A model generated the notes under the pieces. That model did not search any database, had not been told where the DNA came from, and was given only the letters and a program-made list of their open reading frames with translations. A stretch of DNA of 58,918 nt from an uncultured Lachnospiraceae bacterium. GTDB taxonomy: Bacteria; Bacillota; Clostridia; Lachnospirales; Lachnospiraceae. The translations under genes and the position numbers were made by a program. How positions within the stretch are numbered: position 1 is the stretch's first letter; each line of letters begins with the position of its first letter. Location of the stretch: the NCBI GenBank assembly GCA_902476645.1, contig CABSEG010000009.1, forward strand, positions 1-58,918, in the 5' to 3' direction. This document shows positions 23,621-32,243 of the stretch, piece by piece.

Positions 23621-24955
23621 TTAAACAATACCCTGAGCATTCATGGCATCTACGACTTTTTCAAAGCCGGCGATGTTTGCTCCAACCACATAATTTCCAG
23701 GAGCATTGTAACGCTCTGCGGCATCCGCCATATTATGGCAGATGTTTACCATTATGCTTTTTAACTTAGCGTCCACTTCCTCGAAGGTCCAGCTTAAGCG
23801 TTCGCTGTTCTGTGACATTTCCAGGGCGGAAGTAGCCACTCCTCCGGCATTGGCGGCTTTGCCCGGAGCAAAGAGGATTCCACTCTTTTGCAGATACTCT
23901 GTAGCTTCCAGGGTGGTAGGCATATTAGCACCTTCTGCCACTGCGAAACATCCGTTTTCCACCAACATCTTGGCATCTTCCAGATGAAGCTCATTTTGTG
24001 TTGCACAGGGAAGTGCAATATCACACTTAATGCTCCAAACGCCTCTGCCTTCATGATATTCAGAGTTGGGTCTGTATTTTTTATATTCGCTCAAACGTGC
24101 ACGATTGACTTCCTTGATCTCCTTAATGGCAACTAAATCAATTCCTTCCGGATCATAGATCCAGCCGGTGGAATCGCTCATGGTGACAACCTTGGCACCC
24201 AGTTGCTGTGCTTTCTCGGTTGCATAGATTGCAACATTACCGGAACCGGAGACAACTACGGTCTTACCCTTGATGTCTTTTCCGTTAATTTTAAGCATTT
24301 CCTCTGTCAGATATAACAAACCATAACCGGTTGCTTCTGTTCTGGCCAGCGAACCGCCATAGGAAAGTCCTTTACCTGTGAGAACGCCTTCATACAAACC
24401 GCGGATTCTCTTGTATTGTCCAAACATATAACCGATTTCACGTGCGCCTGTTCCAATATCCCCGGCAGGAACATCTGTATCAGCGCCAATGTACTTGCAC
24501 AGCTCTGTCATAAAACTTTGACAAAAAGCCATCACTTCACGGTCAGATTTGCCCTTCGGGTCAAAATCGGAACCACCCTTGCCGCCTCCGATTGGCAGGC
24601 CTGTTAAGGAGTTTTTGAAAATCTGTTCAAATCCAAGGAATTTAATGATACCAAGATTTACAGAAGGATGCAGACGTAATCCGCCCTTGTAGGGACCGAT
24701 AGCACTGTTGAACTGAACACGGTAGCCGGTATTTACATGAACTTGTCCTTTGTCGTCTACCCAGGGAACACGGAATTTAAACTGTCTTTCCGGATTTACC
24801 AGGCGCTCTAAGAGAGCGTCTTTTCTGTATTTCTCTTCGTTAGCTTCAATCACGACTCTTAAAGATTCCAGAACTTCTTTCACTGCCTGGTGGAATTCCG
24901 GTTCAGCGGGATTCTGCTCAATTACTTTGGCAATCACTTCATCAACGTATGACAT
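23621..24955 (-). CDS. gdhA: Glutamate dehydrogenase, hexameric class I
   Basis: A 444-residue enzyme making glutamate from 2-oxoglutarate and ammonium (or the reverse). The typical order is present: NPERQFKFRVPWVDDKG, YKGGLRLHPSVN, the catalytic Lys region PIGGGKGGSDFDPKGKSD, the Rossmann motif VSGSGNVAIYATEKA and the late PGKAANAGGVATSALEMSQN. Length and the KGGSDFDPKGKSD form fit the small, usually NADP-linked enzymes of bacteria; cofactor choice is inferred from similarity. A ribosome binding site GAGGAGG precedes the ATG, and a strong extended -10 promoter lies upstream. It is a single-gene unit, divergent from the P-type ATPase. Confidence 0.96.
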   Translation of the reverse strand: MSYVDEVIAKVIEQNPAEPEFHQAVKEVLESLRVVIEANEEKYRKDALLERLVNPERQFKFRVPWVDDKGQVHVNTGYRVQFNSAIGPYKGGLRLHPSVNLGIIKFLGFEQIFKNSLTGLPIGGGKGGSDFDPKGKSDREVMAFCQSFMTELCKYIGADTDVPAGDIGTGAREIGYMFGQYKRIRGLYEGVLTGKGLSYGGSLARTEATGYGLLYLTEEMLKINGKDIKGKTVVVSGSGNVAIYATEKAQQLGAKVVTMSDSTGWIYDPEGIDLVAIKEIKEVNRARLSEYKKYRPNSEYHEGRGVWSIKCDIALPCATQNELHLEDAKMLVENGCFAVAEGANMPTTLEATEYLQKSGILFAPGKAANAGGVATSALEMSQNSERLSWTFEEVDAKLKSIMVNICHNMADAAERYNAPGNYVVGANIAGFEKVVDAMNAQGIV

Positions 24956-25012
24956 TTGTTTTTCCTCCTCAGTTTTACTCTGGATACTTTAATATACTAA
25001 AGTTCCTCACTT

Positions 25013-25041
25013 ATTATAGCAAAAGAATTCCTGGACGTAAA
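25013..25041 (-). promoter_or_regulatory. Promoter for gdhA
   Basis: On the reverse strand TTTACG (25041-25036), 17 bp, then TATAAT (25018-25013), with TG one base before it (extended -10). Confidence 0.75.
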
Positions 25042-25134
25042 TAAAAAATTTCAAAAAAATCACCGCATCCTGAAATAGCAGAGAATCTTTCAGAGGATCT
25101 CTCTTAGGATTTAATTAAGTTTTCCATAAATGGG

Positions 25135-25163
25135 TGTACAAAAAATAGAAGTTTTTGTATAAT
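25135..25163 (+). promoter_or_regulatory. Promoter for the P-type ATPase
   Basis: TGTACA (25135-25140), 17 bp, TATAAT (25158-25163), 81 bp before the start. The 289-bp divergent region holds this and the gdhA promoter; I see no riboswitch in it. Confidence 0.65.
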
Positions 25164-25244
25164 AAACATAAGCTTACTAATAGAAAATACAATAGGAGAA
25201 ATCAAATGATTTTTTGATTCAATTAAAATCATGGAAAGGATCAT

Positions 25245-27617
25245 ATGGAGGAAGAGTATTACAGCGGGCTGACCCCGGAAGAGGTGGAGCAGCGTGTCAG
25301 CCAGGGATTAGTCAACGTTACGGATCATGATATTTTTAAGACCAAAAAAGAGATCATTAAGACGCATACGCTTACTTATTTCAATTTTTTGAATCTGTTT
25401 CTGGGTGTGTTGATTCTGATCTCAGGTCAGTTTAAAAATATCACCTTTATGGGAGTCATCATCATCAATTCTATCATTGGAATCATCCAGGAACTGAAGG
25501 TGAAAAAACAGGTGGACAAGTTATCGGTAATGACAGCTTCCAAGGCCAGGGTTATCCGGGCCGGCCAGGAATCTGTCATCCCGGTGGAGGATGTGGTGAT
25601 GGATGATATCCTTGCTGTTTCCAATGGAGATCAGATTTGTTCCGACAGTGTAGTTCTGGTTTCTGACGGTATGGAGGTCAATGAATCCATGCTCACAGGC
25701 GAGTCCAAACCGGTGAAAAAAAAGCAGGGAGATACGCTTCTTTCTGGCAGTTACCTTGTAGCTGGAAGCGGAATCGCAAGAGTGGAGCATGTAGGAGAAG
25801 AAAATTATGCAACTCAGTTGGCCAGAAAAGCAAAGACAAAAAAACGGGCCAGTTCAGAGATGCAGACCACGATCAAGCGTATTATTAAAGTGGTTGGATT
25901 TTTGATTATCCCCATTGGTATTTTGCTGTTTTATTCCCAGTTTGTGCTTCAGCACGACAATATATCGGATTCACTTGTAGGCACTGTGGCCGGTGTCATC
26001 GGAATGATTCCTGAGGGACTGGTACTTTTGACCAGCGTATCCTTTATCCTAGGCGTGGGCCGTCTTGCTGCAAAGCGAGCGTTGGTTCAGGAAATGGAAG
26101 CTATTGAGGCATTGGCAAGAGTAAATGTGCTCTGTCTGGATAAGACGGGAACTATTACCACTGGAGAATTGGAAGTTATCCATGTGATCGGAGTCAATGG
26201 CACCAGTGAAGAGCGGGTCGAGGCTGTGATGAATGAGATGGCCTTTGCATTTGAGGATGTAAACAATACCCAAAGCGCACTGATGAAACGGTTTCACAAG
26301 TCTAAGACCTGGGGAATTCAAGAGAGAATTCCATTCTCCTCTGACCGAAAGTACCGGGCGATACGTTTTGCCGAGGAAGGCTGCTTTGTGCTGGGAGCAC
26401 CGGAGTTTTTAAGTCAAGATGACAAGGCCCTGGCGTACCAAGTCAATCAATATTCAGAGGAAGGTTATCGTGTGCTGTTACTTGGCTCTTGTGAGGACAT
26501 TTCCAGCGAGGACGGAACGGTAAGCGGGGTATCTCCCATCGGATTGATTGTGATTGCCGACTGTATTCGCCCAGAGGCTATGTCTACTTTTGAATATTTT
26601 CGGGAACAACATGTGGACATCAAGGTTATTTCCGGAGATAACCCTGTGACAGTATCAAAAATCGCAGTGAAAGCTGGTTTGGAGGGAGGAGAACGGTATG
26701 TGGATGCCAATACGCTTCCCGATGATTTTGAGCAGTTGCGTCAGGCGGTCAACCAGTATTCCGTGTTTGGCAGGGTGAAACCGGAACAGAAGCAGAATAT
26801 TGTTCGAGCCTATCAGGCTAATAAAAAGGTGGTAGGCATGGTGGGAGACGGCGTAAACGATGTGCTGGCCCTCAAGGATGCAGATTGCGGCATCGCCATG
26901 GCGGCTGGAAGCGATGCAGCCAAACAAGTGGCTCACATTGTTCTTTTAGATTCCAACTTTGCGTGTCTGAAAAATATTGTCAGTGAGGGCCGCATGATTA
27001 TTACTAATATTGAGAAGGTTAGTTCCCTGTATCTGACAAAGACCATTTACTCCGTGTTGCTGTGTGTACTTTTTATTTTCTGGCAGAGATCTTATCCATT
27101 CATACCCATTCAGCTTTCCTGGATCAGCGCGACGGCTATTGGCCTGCCTAGTTTTGTGCTGACTTTGGAGCGTACGGAGGATGTAAACACCAGCGGTTTT
27201 TTAAGGCATGTACTTCGGGTTGCCTTGCCTTCAGCGGTGAGCATGGTATTAAGCCTGATTGTGATCCAGGTGTTAAGTCCATTCTGGAACATGGATGAAA
27301 ACATGACTTATACGTATGATCTGCTGGTTGGAGGGGCTGTCTCTATGATGGTGGTGTTGCGTGTCTGTCATCCGATGAACACTTTGAGAAGGATCTTAAG
27401 TACATCCGTAATTGTGATTTTTGTGGCAGGTATTTTGATAGCCCCAGGTTTGCTTGGAATTTATCAGATTTTTCGGTGGGAAATGGTATTGTTGATTCCC
27501 TTGATTTGTATGGTATTGGTGCTCACGAACGGATTTTTTAAATTTGTACATTGGTGCGAAAGGGTGAGAAGGTGGATTATATGGAGGGTAAAAAAGAGCT
27601 ATACCTCCATGAGATGA
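25245..27617 (+). CDS. Cation-translocating P-type ATPase, probably calcium-type (CtpE-like)
   Basis: A 790-residue P-type ATPase. It has the actuator motif LTGES, the phosphorylation site Asp299 in DKTGTITTG, and the hinge GDGVNDVLALKDADCGIAM. Hydrophobic segments lie at about residues 45-90, 215-280 and 590-780. The M4 motif is IPEGLVLLTS, as in the CtpE/CaxP-like group linked to Ca2+ transport, rather than the CPx of copper/cadmium pumps or the PEGLPLAVT of SERCA-type pumps. Calcium is therefore my best guess, not proven. GGAAAGGA precedes the ATG. It is transcribed alone and ends at an unusual terminator. Confidence 0.88.
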   Translation: MEEEYYSGLTPEEVEQRVSQGLVNVTDHDIFKTKKEIIKTHTLTYFNFLNLFLGVLILISGQFKNITFMGVIIINSIIGIIQELKVKKQVDKLSVMTASKARVIRAGQESVIPVEDVVMDDILAVSNGDQICSDSVVLVSDGMEVNESMLTGESKPVKKKQGDTLLSGSYLVAGSGIARVEHVGEENYATQLARKAKTKKRASSEMQTTIKRIIKVVGFLIIPIGILLFYSQFVLQHDNISDSLVGTVAGVIGMIPEGLVLLTSVSFILGVGRLAAKRALVQEMEAIEALARVNVLCLDKTGTITTGELEVIHVIGVNGTSEERVEAVMNEMAFAFEDVNNTQSALMKRFHKSKTWGIQERIPFSSDRKYRAIRFAEEGCFVLGAPEFLSQDDKALAYQVNQYSEEGYRVLLLGSCEDISSEDGTVSGVSPIGLIVIADCIRPEAMSTFEYFREQHVDIKVISGDNPVTVSKIAVKAGLEGGERYVDANTLPDDFEQLRQAVNQYSVFGRVKPEQKQNIVRAYQANKKVVGMVGDGVNDVLALKDADCGIAMAAGSDAAKQVAHIVLLDSNFACLKNIVSEGRMIITNIEKVSSLYLTKTIYSVLLCVLFIFWQRSYPFIPIQLSWISATAIGLPSFVLTLERTEDVNTSGFLRHVLRVALPSAVSMVLSLIVIQVLSPFWNMDENMTYTYDLLVGGAVSMMVVLRVCHPMNTLRRILSTSVIVIFVAGILIAPGLLGIYQIFRWEMVLLIPLICMVLVLTNGFFKFVHWCERVRRWIIWRVKKSYTSMR

Positions 27618-27664
27618 TCCGGATAATAGAACCATTTTAACGCAATAGGAAAGCAATCAGAGGG

Positions 27665-27707
27665 ACTCCTGCATACTTTAGTAATAAAAGGTATGTAGGA
27701 GTTTTTT
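27665..27707 (+). terminator. Terminator hairpin whose 3' arm carries the amidase Shine-Dalgarno
   Basis: ACTCCTGCATAC (27665-27676) pairs with GTATGTAGGAGT (27691-27702) over 12 bp with one G-T pair, followed by T27702-27707. The TAGGAG of the 3' arm is also the only ribosome binding site of the amidase, whose ATG is the next base after the T run. Confidence 0.8.
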
Positions 27708-28538
27708 ATGGCAAAAATAGCGATTGATGCCGGTCATGGAGGAACAAATCCGGGAGCGGTCTATGAAGGGCGTCAGGAAAAAGATGATGTGTTACGGCTG
27801 GCCCTGGAGGGGGGACGAATCTTAAGGAACAATGGAGTAGATGTGGTTTTTACCAGAACAACTGACATTACTCAGTCCCCAATTGAAAAAGCACGTTTTG
27901 CAAACGAACAGGGAGTAGATTTTTTTATCTCTCTTCACAGGAATTCCAGCCCTACGCCTAATCAGTACTCCGGAGTAGAAACTCTAGTATATGACGATTC
28001 AGGAATTAAAACGGAGATGGCGGAAAACATCAATGTAAGGCTAGAACAGGCTGGCTTTCGAAATCTCGGTATTAAAGAAAGACCAGGGCTGGTGGTGTTA
28101 AGGAGAACCCAGATGCCTGCCTTACTTGTGGAAGTGGGATTTATTAATACAGATGAAGATAACCAAACCTTTGATGAAAACTTTGAACAGATTGCCCAGG
28201 CCATAGCAGACGGAGTTTTGGATACTCTGCAAAGTCAGGGGATCAGTCAGATCAGAGAGGAACGCATACCTGAGGTAAGCGATGATGTGGAAGATGAGCC
28301 AGAGGGCAGACAGGAGGAAACCCCCCCGATTTACCGTGTACAAACAGGAATCTTTAAGCAAGAGGAGAATGCTCAAAATATGCTTTATCAGCTCCTGCAA
28401 CAGGGCTATCCGGCCTATATCATAAATGAAGACGGTTATTATAAGGTACAGGTTGGCATGTTTGGAAAATTGGATAACGCTATTCGCATGGAAGCTGTGC
28501 TTAGAAGGCAGGGCTACAGCACCTTTTTAACTACGTAA
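27708..28538 (+). CDS. N-acetylmuramoyl-L-alanine amidase with C-terminal SPOR domain
   Basis: A 276-residue protein. Residues 1-180 are an Amidase_3 zinc amidase: IAIDAGHGGTNPGA with ligand His10, Glu24 in the GRQEKDD segment, SLHRNS, and the catalytic Glu in LLVEVGFINTDEDN. After a Glu-rich linker (about 183-202), residues 205-276 form a SPOR domain (YRVQTGIFKQEENA, YKVQVGMFGKLDNA), which binds denuded glycan strands. There is no signal peptide, as in CwlC-like enzymes released on mother-cell lysis and in phage endolysins. A sporulation or lysis role is inference. Its RBS is buried in the preceding terminator. Confidence 0.9.
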   Translation: MAKIAIDAGHGGTNPGAVYEGRQEKDDVLRLALEGGRILRNNGVDVVFTRTTDITQSPIEKARFANEQGVDFFISLHRNSSPTPNQYSGVETLVYDDSGIKTEMAENINVRLEQAGFRNLGIKERPGLVVLRRTQMPALLVEVGFINTDEDNQTFDENFEQIAQAIADGVLDTLQSQGISQIREERIPEVSDDVEDEPEGRQEETPPIYRVQTGIFKQEENAQNMLYQLLQQGYPAYIINEDGYYKVQVGMFGKLDNAIRMEAVLRRQGYSTFLTT

Positions 28539-28927
28539 TATACTATTTCGCATCCCTATATTTCCACAGGTATCTCCCGGTTTTTAGGCTTATATCTCAT
28601 GTGACTATTAAAAATGCCCCGGTAGTTTGGAATATACCGGGGCTGGGAGATGGATTTTGCATTAGGCTTTCTATGTATTGATAATTTGAATCAAGTGCAA
28701 ACTAGAAACAAACGCTCATTTCATCTTAGTAAAGTAGGAACATTACCATATAAATTCTTAAGCAAAGTTTAATTCTCAAAAAAATGCTTTCTCATTCTGT
28801 CATTCAATGTTATGATAATACGCAGGATATCAAGCTTTTTAAGAAAATTATGAGGGGAGAGCAGGACTGCCAAAAGAGCTTGGGGATATTCTGAATCAGT
28901 ATATGGGAGTATAAGCGGGGAAATGAT
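28539..28927. other. 389-bp intergenic region
   Basis: Contains a reverse-oriented terminator-like hairpin (28616-28643), an AT-rich middle with nothing recognised, an extended -10 element TG-T-TATGAT (28808-28816) that could serve the L,D-transpeptidase operon, and near 28855-28911 a short open stretch reading AGLPKELGDILNQYMGV then stop, with no start codon. The last may be a gene fragment. Confidence 0.45.
28616..28643 (-). terminator. Hairpin GCCCCGGTA / TACCGGGGC
   Basis: A perfect 9-bp stem. Read on the reverse strand it is followed by ATTTTTAAT, as in an intrinsic terminator; on the forward strand there is no T run. No reverse-strand gene upstream of it is convincing, so it may simply end the amidase transcript less efficiently. 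Confidence 0.5.
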
Positions 28928-30421
28928 ATGAACAAAAAAAGAGATCGAAAGAAACAAGAGTCCGGGGATTATCCAGGGGTAAAAAAGAAGGAGACGGTAT
29001 CTCAGGGACAAGCATCTTTTTTGACCGGAGCTCCGTGGAAGAAAATTTTTGGCATTGCAGGAGGGGCAGCGGTCCTTATAGCGGTGGGAATTTATGTGGG
29101 AGGTATCGTTTATTTTCAAGAGAGATTTTTCCCGAATACGAAAATCAATGGCATAGAAGCGTCTCACTGTACTGTGGAGGATATGGAAGCAGCGATCGCA
29201 AAGAAAATGGAGTCCTATCAAATCCTTTTAAAGGAACGGGGCGGTACAAAAGAATGGATTCGGGCATCACAAATTCATTATCAGTATGTGCCCCGGGGAG
29301 AGGTGAAGGGCTTTTTACAAAGTCAGAAGTTGTGGACATGGCCAGTTTCTGCCTGGCGGGAATATTCTAATACCTTTTCAGCCAATGCGTCTTTTGATGA
29401 GAACCTGTTGGAAAAAACGGTTTCCTCTCTGAAGTGCTTTTCACCGCAAGTGGAAGTGGAACCAAGAGATGCTTATATCAAGTTTAAAAAGACGACTTAC
29501 AGAGTGGCAAAAGAGGTGGAAGGCAGAAAGGTAAAGAAAAGGAGATTGCTCAAAGTGTTAAAAAAGGCGATCTCGGAAGGGGAGACACAACTGGATTTGG
29601 AGAAAGCTGACTGCTATGAAAAGCCCGCTGTCCGAAAGTCCAATAAAAAACTAAATCGTCTGGTGGAAAAACTCAACCAATATGCCAGCACAAGAATCAC
29701 ATACAGCTTTGGGGAGAAAAGAGAAATTTTGGACGGTAGTCGTATAAAAGACTGGTTGTCCTATGATGAGAAAGGAACTGTAACCTTGGATGAAGGGCAG
29801 GTGGCAGTGTACGTGGAAGAATTGGCTGCAAAATACGATACGTATGATAAGCCTAGAAACCTGAAAACCCATGATGGAAGCGAGGTTGAAGTGGATGGCG
29901 GCAGCTATGGCTGGAAGATCGATCAGGAGGAAGAAACGTCACAGCTGCTGGAATTGATAAAAAGAGGCGCTAATACGGAACGCACCGCTGTGTTTGCCCA
30001 GACAGCCGTAAGCTTTGAAAACAGTGACCTGGGAGACAGTTATGTGGAGATTGACTTAAGCAGGCAGCATCTTTGGATGTATCTGAATGGGAAGGAGATT
30101 GTCTCTTCAGATTTCGTCTCCGGTGATATGTCCAAGCCTGGAAGACGCACCCCACCGGGAACGTTTACCCTTTACTATAAAAAATCTCCGGCTGTGCTGC
30201 GAAGCAATAAGCCTGGAGACAGTTACGAATCTCCGGTTACCTATTGGATGCCTTTTAACGGAGGGATCGGATTGCATGACGCAAATTGGAGAGGAAGTTT
30301 TGGAGGAAGTATTTATCAGTACAATGGTTCCCACGGTTGTATCAACCTTCCCACAGAGTCAGCTAAGAAAATCTATGAAAATATTGAGAAAGGATTTCCG
30401 ATCATATGCTATTATCGGTAA
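28928..30421 (+). CDS. Membrane-anchored L,D-transpeptidase (YkuD type)
   Basis: A 497-residue enzyme with a basic cytoplasmic N terminus, one transmembrane segment (about residues 38-60) and a long extracellular part. Residues about 70-360 look like peptidoglycan-binding-like repeats (PG_binding_4 type; KINGIEASHCTVEDMEAAI). The YkuD catalytic domain follows (VEIDLSRQHLWMYLNGK) and ends in SHGCINLPTESAK with nucleophile Cys471. L,D-transpeptidases form 3-3 cross-links or attach proteins to peptidoglycan. It starts a four-gene run with sfsA, mutY and a glycosyltransferase. The ATG follows a weak GGGGAAA site. Confidence 0.93.
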   Translation: MNKKRDRKKQESGDYPGVKKKETVSQGQASFLTGAPWKKIFGIAGGAAVLIAVGIYVGGIVYFQERFFPNTKINGIEASHCTVEDMEAAIAKKMESYQILLKERGGTKEWIRASQIHYQYVPRGEVKGFLQSQKLWTWPVSAWREYSNTFSANASFDENLLEKTVSSLKCFSPQVEVEPRDAYIKFKKTTYRVAKEVEGRKVKKRRLLKVLKKAISEGETQLDLEKADCYEKPAVRKSNKKLNRLVEKLNQYASTRITYSFGEKREILDGSRIKDWLSYDEKGTVTLDEGQVAVYVEELAAKYDTYDKPRNLKTHDGSEVEVDGGSYGWKIDQEEETSQLLELIKRGANTERTAVFAQTAVSFENSDLGDSYVEIDLSRQHLWMYLNGKEIVSSDFVSGDMSKPGRRTPPGTFTLYYKKSPAVLRSNKPGDSYESPVTYWMPFNGGIGLHDANWRGSFGGSIYQYNGSHGCINLPTESAKKIYENIEKGFPIICYYR

Positions 30422-30427
30422 GGAAAT

Positions 30428-31108
30428 ATGAAATATAAAAGAATCAGAGAGGGAATATTTTTAAACAGGCCTAACCGATTTATAGCCCGGGTGGAGACGG
30501 ACAAGGGAATAGAATTGTGCCATGTGAAGAATACTGGCAGGTGCAGGGAATTGTTTTTGCCTGGTGCCAAGGTATATCTTGAAGAAAGCGACCGTCCGGG
30601 AAGGAAAACGAAATTTGACCTGATTGGAGTGGAGAAAGAGGGACGCATGGTAAATGTGGACTCCCAGATACCAAACAGAGTGGTAGAAGAGTGGCTTAGA
30701 AAGGGAAATTTGTTTGAAAAGATTTCCTTTATGAAACCGGAAACCAGGTATGCCAACTCCAGGTTTGATCTGTACCTGGAGGCGGATGGAAAGCAGGCTT
30801 TTATGGAGATCAAAGGAGTGACGCTGGAAGAAGAGGGAGTAGCCAGATTTCCGGACGCACCTACCCAGAGGGGGGTAAAACATATACAAGAGCTGATTGC
30901 CTGTAGAAAAGAAGGCTATGAAGCATATTTGATGTTTGTAATACAGATGAAGGGCATCTTCCGACTGGAACCAAACGATAAAACCCATCCGGCATTTGGT
31001 AAGGCCTTAAGAGAGGCGGCCGGGTCCGGAGTGCAGATATTGGCATATGACTGTAATGTCACCAGAGATTCCATCTGTCTGGATCAGTCGGTTGAGGTAG
31101 GATTGTAG
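30428..31108 (+). CDS. sfsA: SfsA family DNA-binding protein / putative nuclease
   Basis: A 226-residue SfsA homologue of normal length. It has an N-terminal OB-like part (FIARVETDKGIELCHVKNTGRC) and a nuclease-like core with FDLYLEADGKQAFMEIKGVTLEEEG, where the D...E-x-K pattern resembles PD-(D/E)XK enzymes, then FPDAPTQRGVKHIQEL. In Escherichia coli SfsA was named for sugar fermentation stimulation, but the biochemical role remains unsettled. It starts 6 bp after the L,D-transpeptidase and is followed 13 bp later by mutY. Confidence 0.93.
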   Translation: MKYKRIREGIFLNRPNRFIARVETDKGIELCHVKNTGRCRELFLPGAKVYLEESDRPGRKTKFDLIGVEKEGRMVNVDSQIPNRVVEEWLRKGNLFEKISFMKPETRYANSRFDLYLEADGKQAFMEIKGVTLEEEGVARFPDAPTQRGVKHIQELIACRKEGYEAYLMFVIQMKGIFRLEPNDKTHPAFGKALREAAGSGVQILAYDCNVTRDSICLDQSVEVGL

Positions 31109-31121
31109 GAGAGTGGATAGG

Positions 31122-32216
31122 ATGTTAGAACAAATTACAGAGCCGCTTTTAGCGTGGTACGACGGACATGCCAGAATTCTGCCCTGGAGAGAGGATCCAA
31201 AGCCCTATCGGGTGTGGGTGTCTGAGATCATGCTACAACAGACCAGGGTGGAAGCGGTAAAACCCTTTTTTGAACGGTTTGTGAGAGCCCTTCCGGACGT
31301 GAAGAGTCTGGCAGAGTGCCCACAGGATCAGCTCTTGAAGCTCTGGGAGGGCTTGGGATATTATAATCGGGTGCGAAATATGCAGAAAGCGGCTGTGGAA
31401 ATCATGGAAAAATACGGAGGAAAAATGCCGGCAGACTACGGAAAACTGTTGGCTTTGCCTGGAATCGGAAGTTATACAGCCGGAGCTGTGGCGTCTATTG
31501 CCTATGGGATTCCGGTTCCAGCCGTGGATGGAAATGTGCTGCGGGTAGTAACCAGACTAACCTTGGATGAAGAAGACATTTTAAGACAGAGCATGAAGAA
31601 AAAGACAGAGAATACACTTCTAAAAGTGATTCCGAAGGACAGGCCAGGAGCTTTCAATCAGGCGATGATGGAGCTTGGGGCCACCGTGTGTGTCCCAAAT
31701 GGGATGGCAAAATGCGAAGTTTGCCCGCTGGAGGCTCTTTGTCTGGCCAGAAGGGAAAACCGGGTCATGGAGTTTCCCAAGAAAGCCAAAAAGAAGCCCA
31801 GGCGTTTGGAAAAGAGAACGGTATTGGTGATTCGGGACGGGGAAAAGGCTGCGATTCGTAAACGTCCTTCTAGAGGACTTCTGGCAGGACTTTATGAGCT
31901 TCCTAATTTGGCAGGACATCTGAGTGATGTGGAAGTATTGGATTATCTAAAGCAACAGGGACTTTCTCCCATTCGGATTCAGAGATTGGAGGCTTCGAAG
32001 CATATTTTTAGTCACATCGAATGGCAGATGATTGGTTACATGGTGAAAGTGGAGGAATTGGAGTCAGCAGAAAATCACGGTATGCTGTTTGTGGAACCAT
32101 CCAGGACAGAAAAGGAGTACCCTATCCCTGCCGCCTTTGGTGCCTACACGGATTATCTGCAGATCCGTCTCGGGCAGGAGAAGTATGAACAGCTGGATAG
32201 GGGCGCAAATGAATAA
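31122..32216 (+). CDS. mutY: A/G-specific adenine DNA glycosylase
   Basis: A 364-residue MutY, which removes adenine mispaired with 8-oxoguanine. The ATG at 31122 is preferred over a GTG at 31113, which would leave only 1 nt after the TAGGAG site. Visible are WREDPKPYRVWVSEIMLQQTRVEAV, the helix-hairpin-helix LLALPGIGSYTAGAVASIAYG with the catalytic Asp in PAVDGNVLRV, and the [4Fe-4S] loop CVPNGMAKCEVCPLEALC (C-X7-C-X2-C-X5-C, one residue longer in the first gap than the C-X6 of E. coli MutY). A NUDIX-like 8-oxoG-recognition domain fills the C terminus. Confidence 0.95.
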   Translation: MLEQITEPLLAWYDGHARILPWREDPKPYRVWVSEIMLQQTRVEAVKPFFERFVRALPDVKSLAECPQDQLLKLWEGLGYYNRVRNMQKAAVEIMEKYGGKMPADYGKLLALPGIGSYTAGAVASIAYGIPVPAVDGNVLRVVTRLTLDEEDILRQSMKKKTENTLLKVIPKDRPGAFNQAMMELGATVCVPNGMAKCEVCPLEALCLARRENRVMEFPKKAKKKPRRLEKRTVLVIRDGEKAAIRKRPSRGLLAGLYELPNLAGHLSDVEVLDYLKQQGLSPIRIQRLEASKHIFSHIEWQMIGYMVKVEELESAENHGMLFVEPSRTEKEYPIPAAFGAYTDYLQIRLGQEKYEQLDRGANE

Positions 32217-32243
32217 GAAAATTTAGAGAAGGGAACGAAACAG

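Noticed and set aside
28855..28911. Short open stretch reading AGLPKELGDILNQYMGV before a stop
   Set aside because: No start codon or RBS and too short to assign; may be a leftover fragment but cannot be supported as a pseudogene.
28769..29221. 150-codon reverse frame at the start of the L,D-transpeptidase
   Set aside because: Overlaps the conserved coding start and lacks an RBS. The hairpin at 28616-28643 could have ended such a transcript, but this alone does not support a gene.
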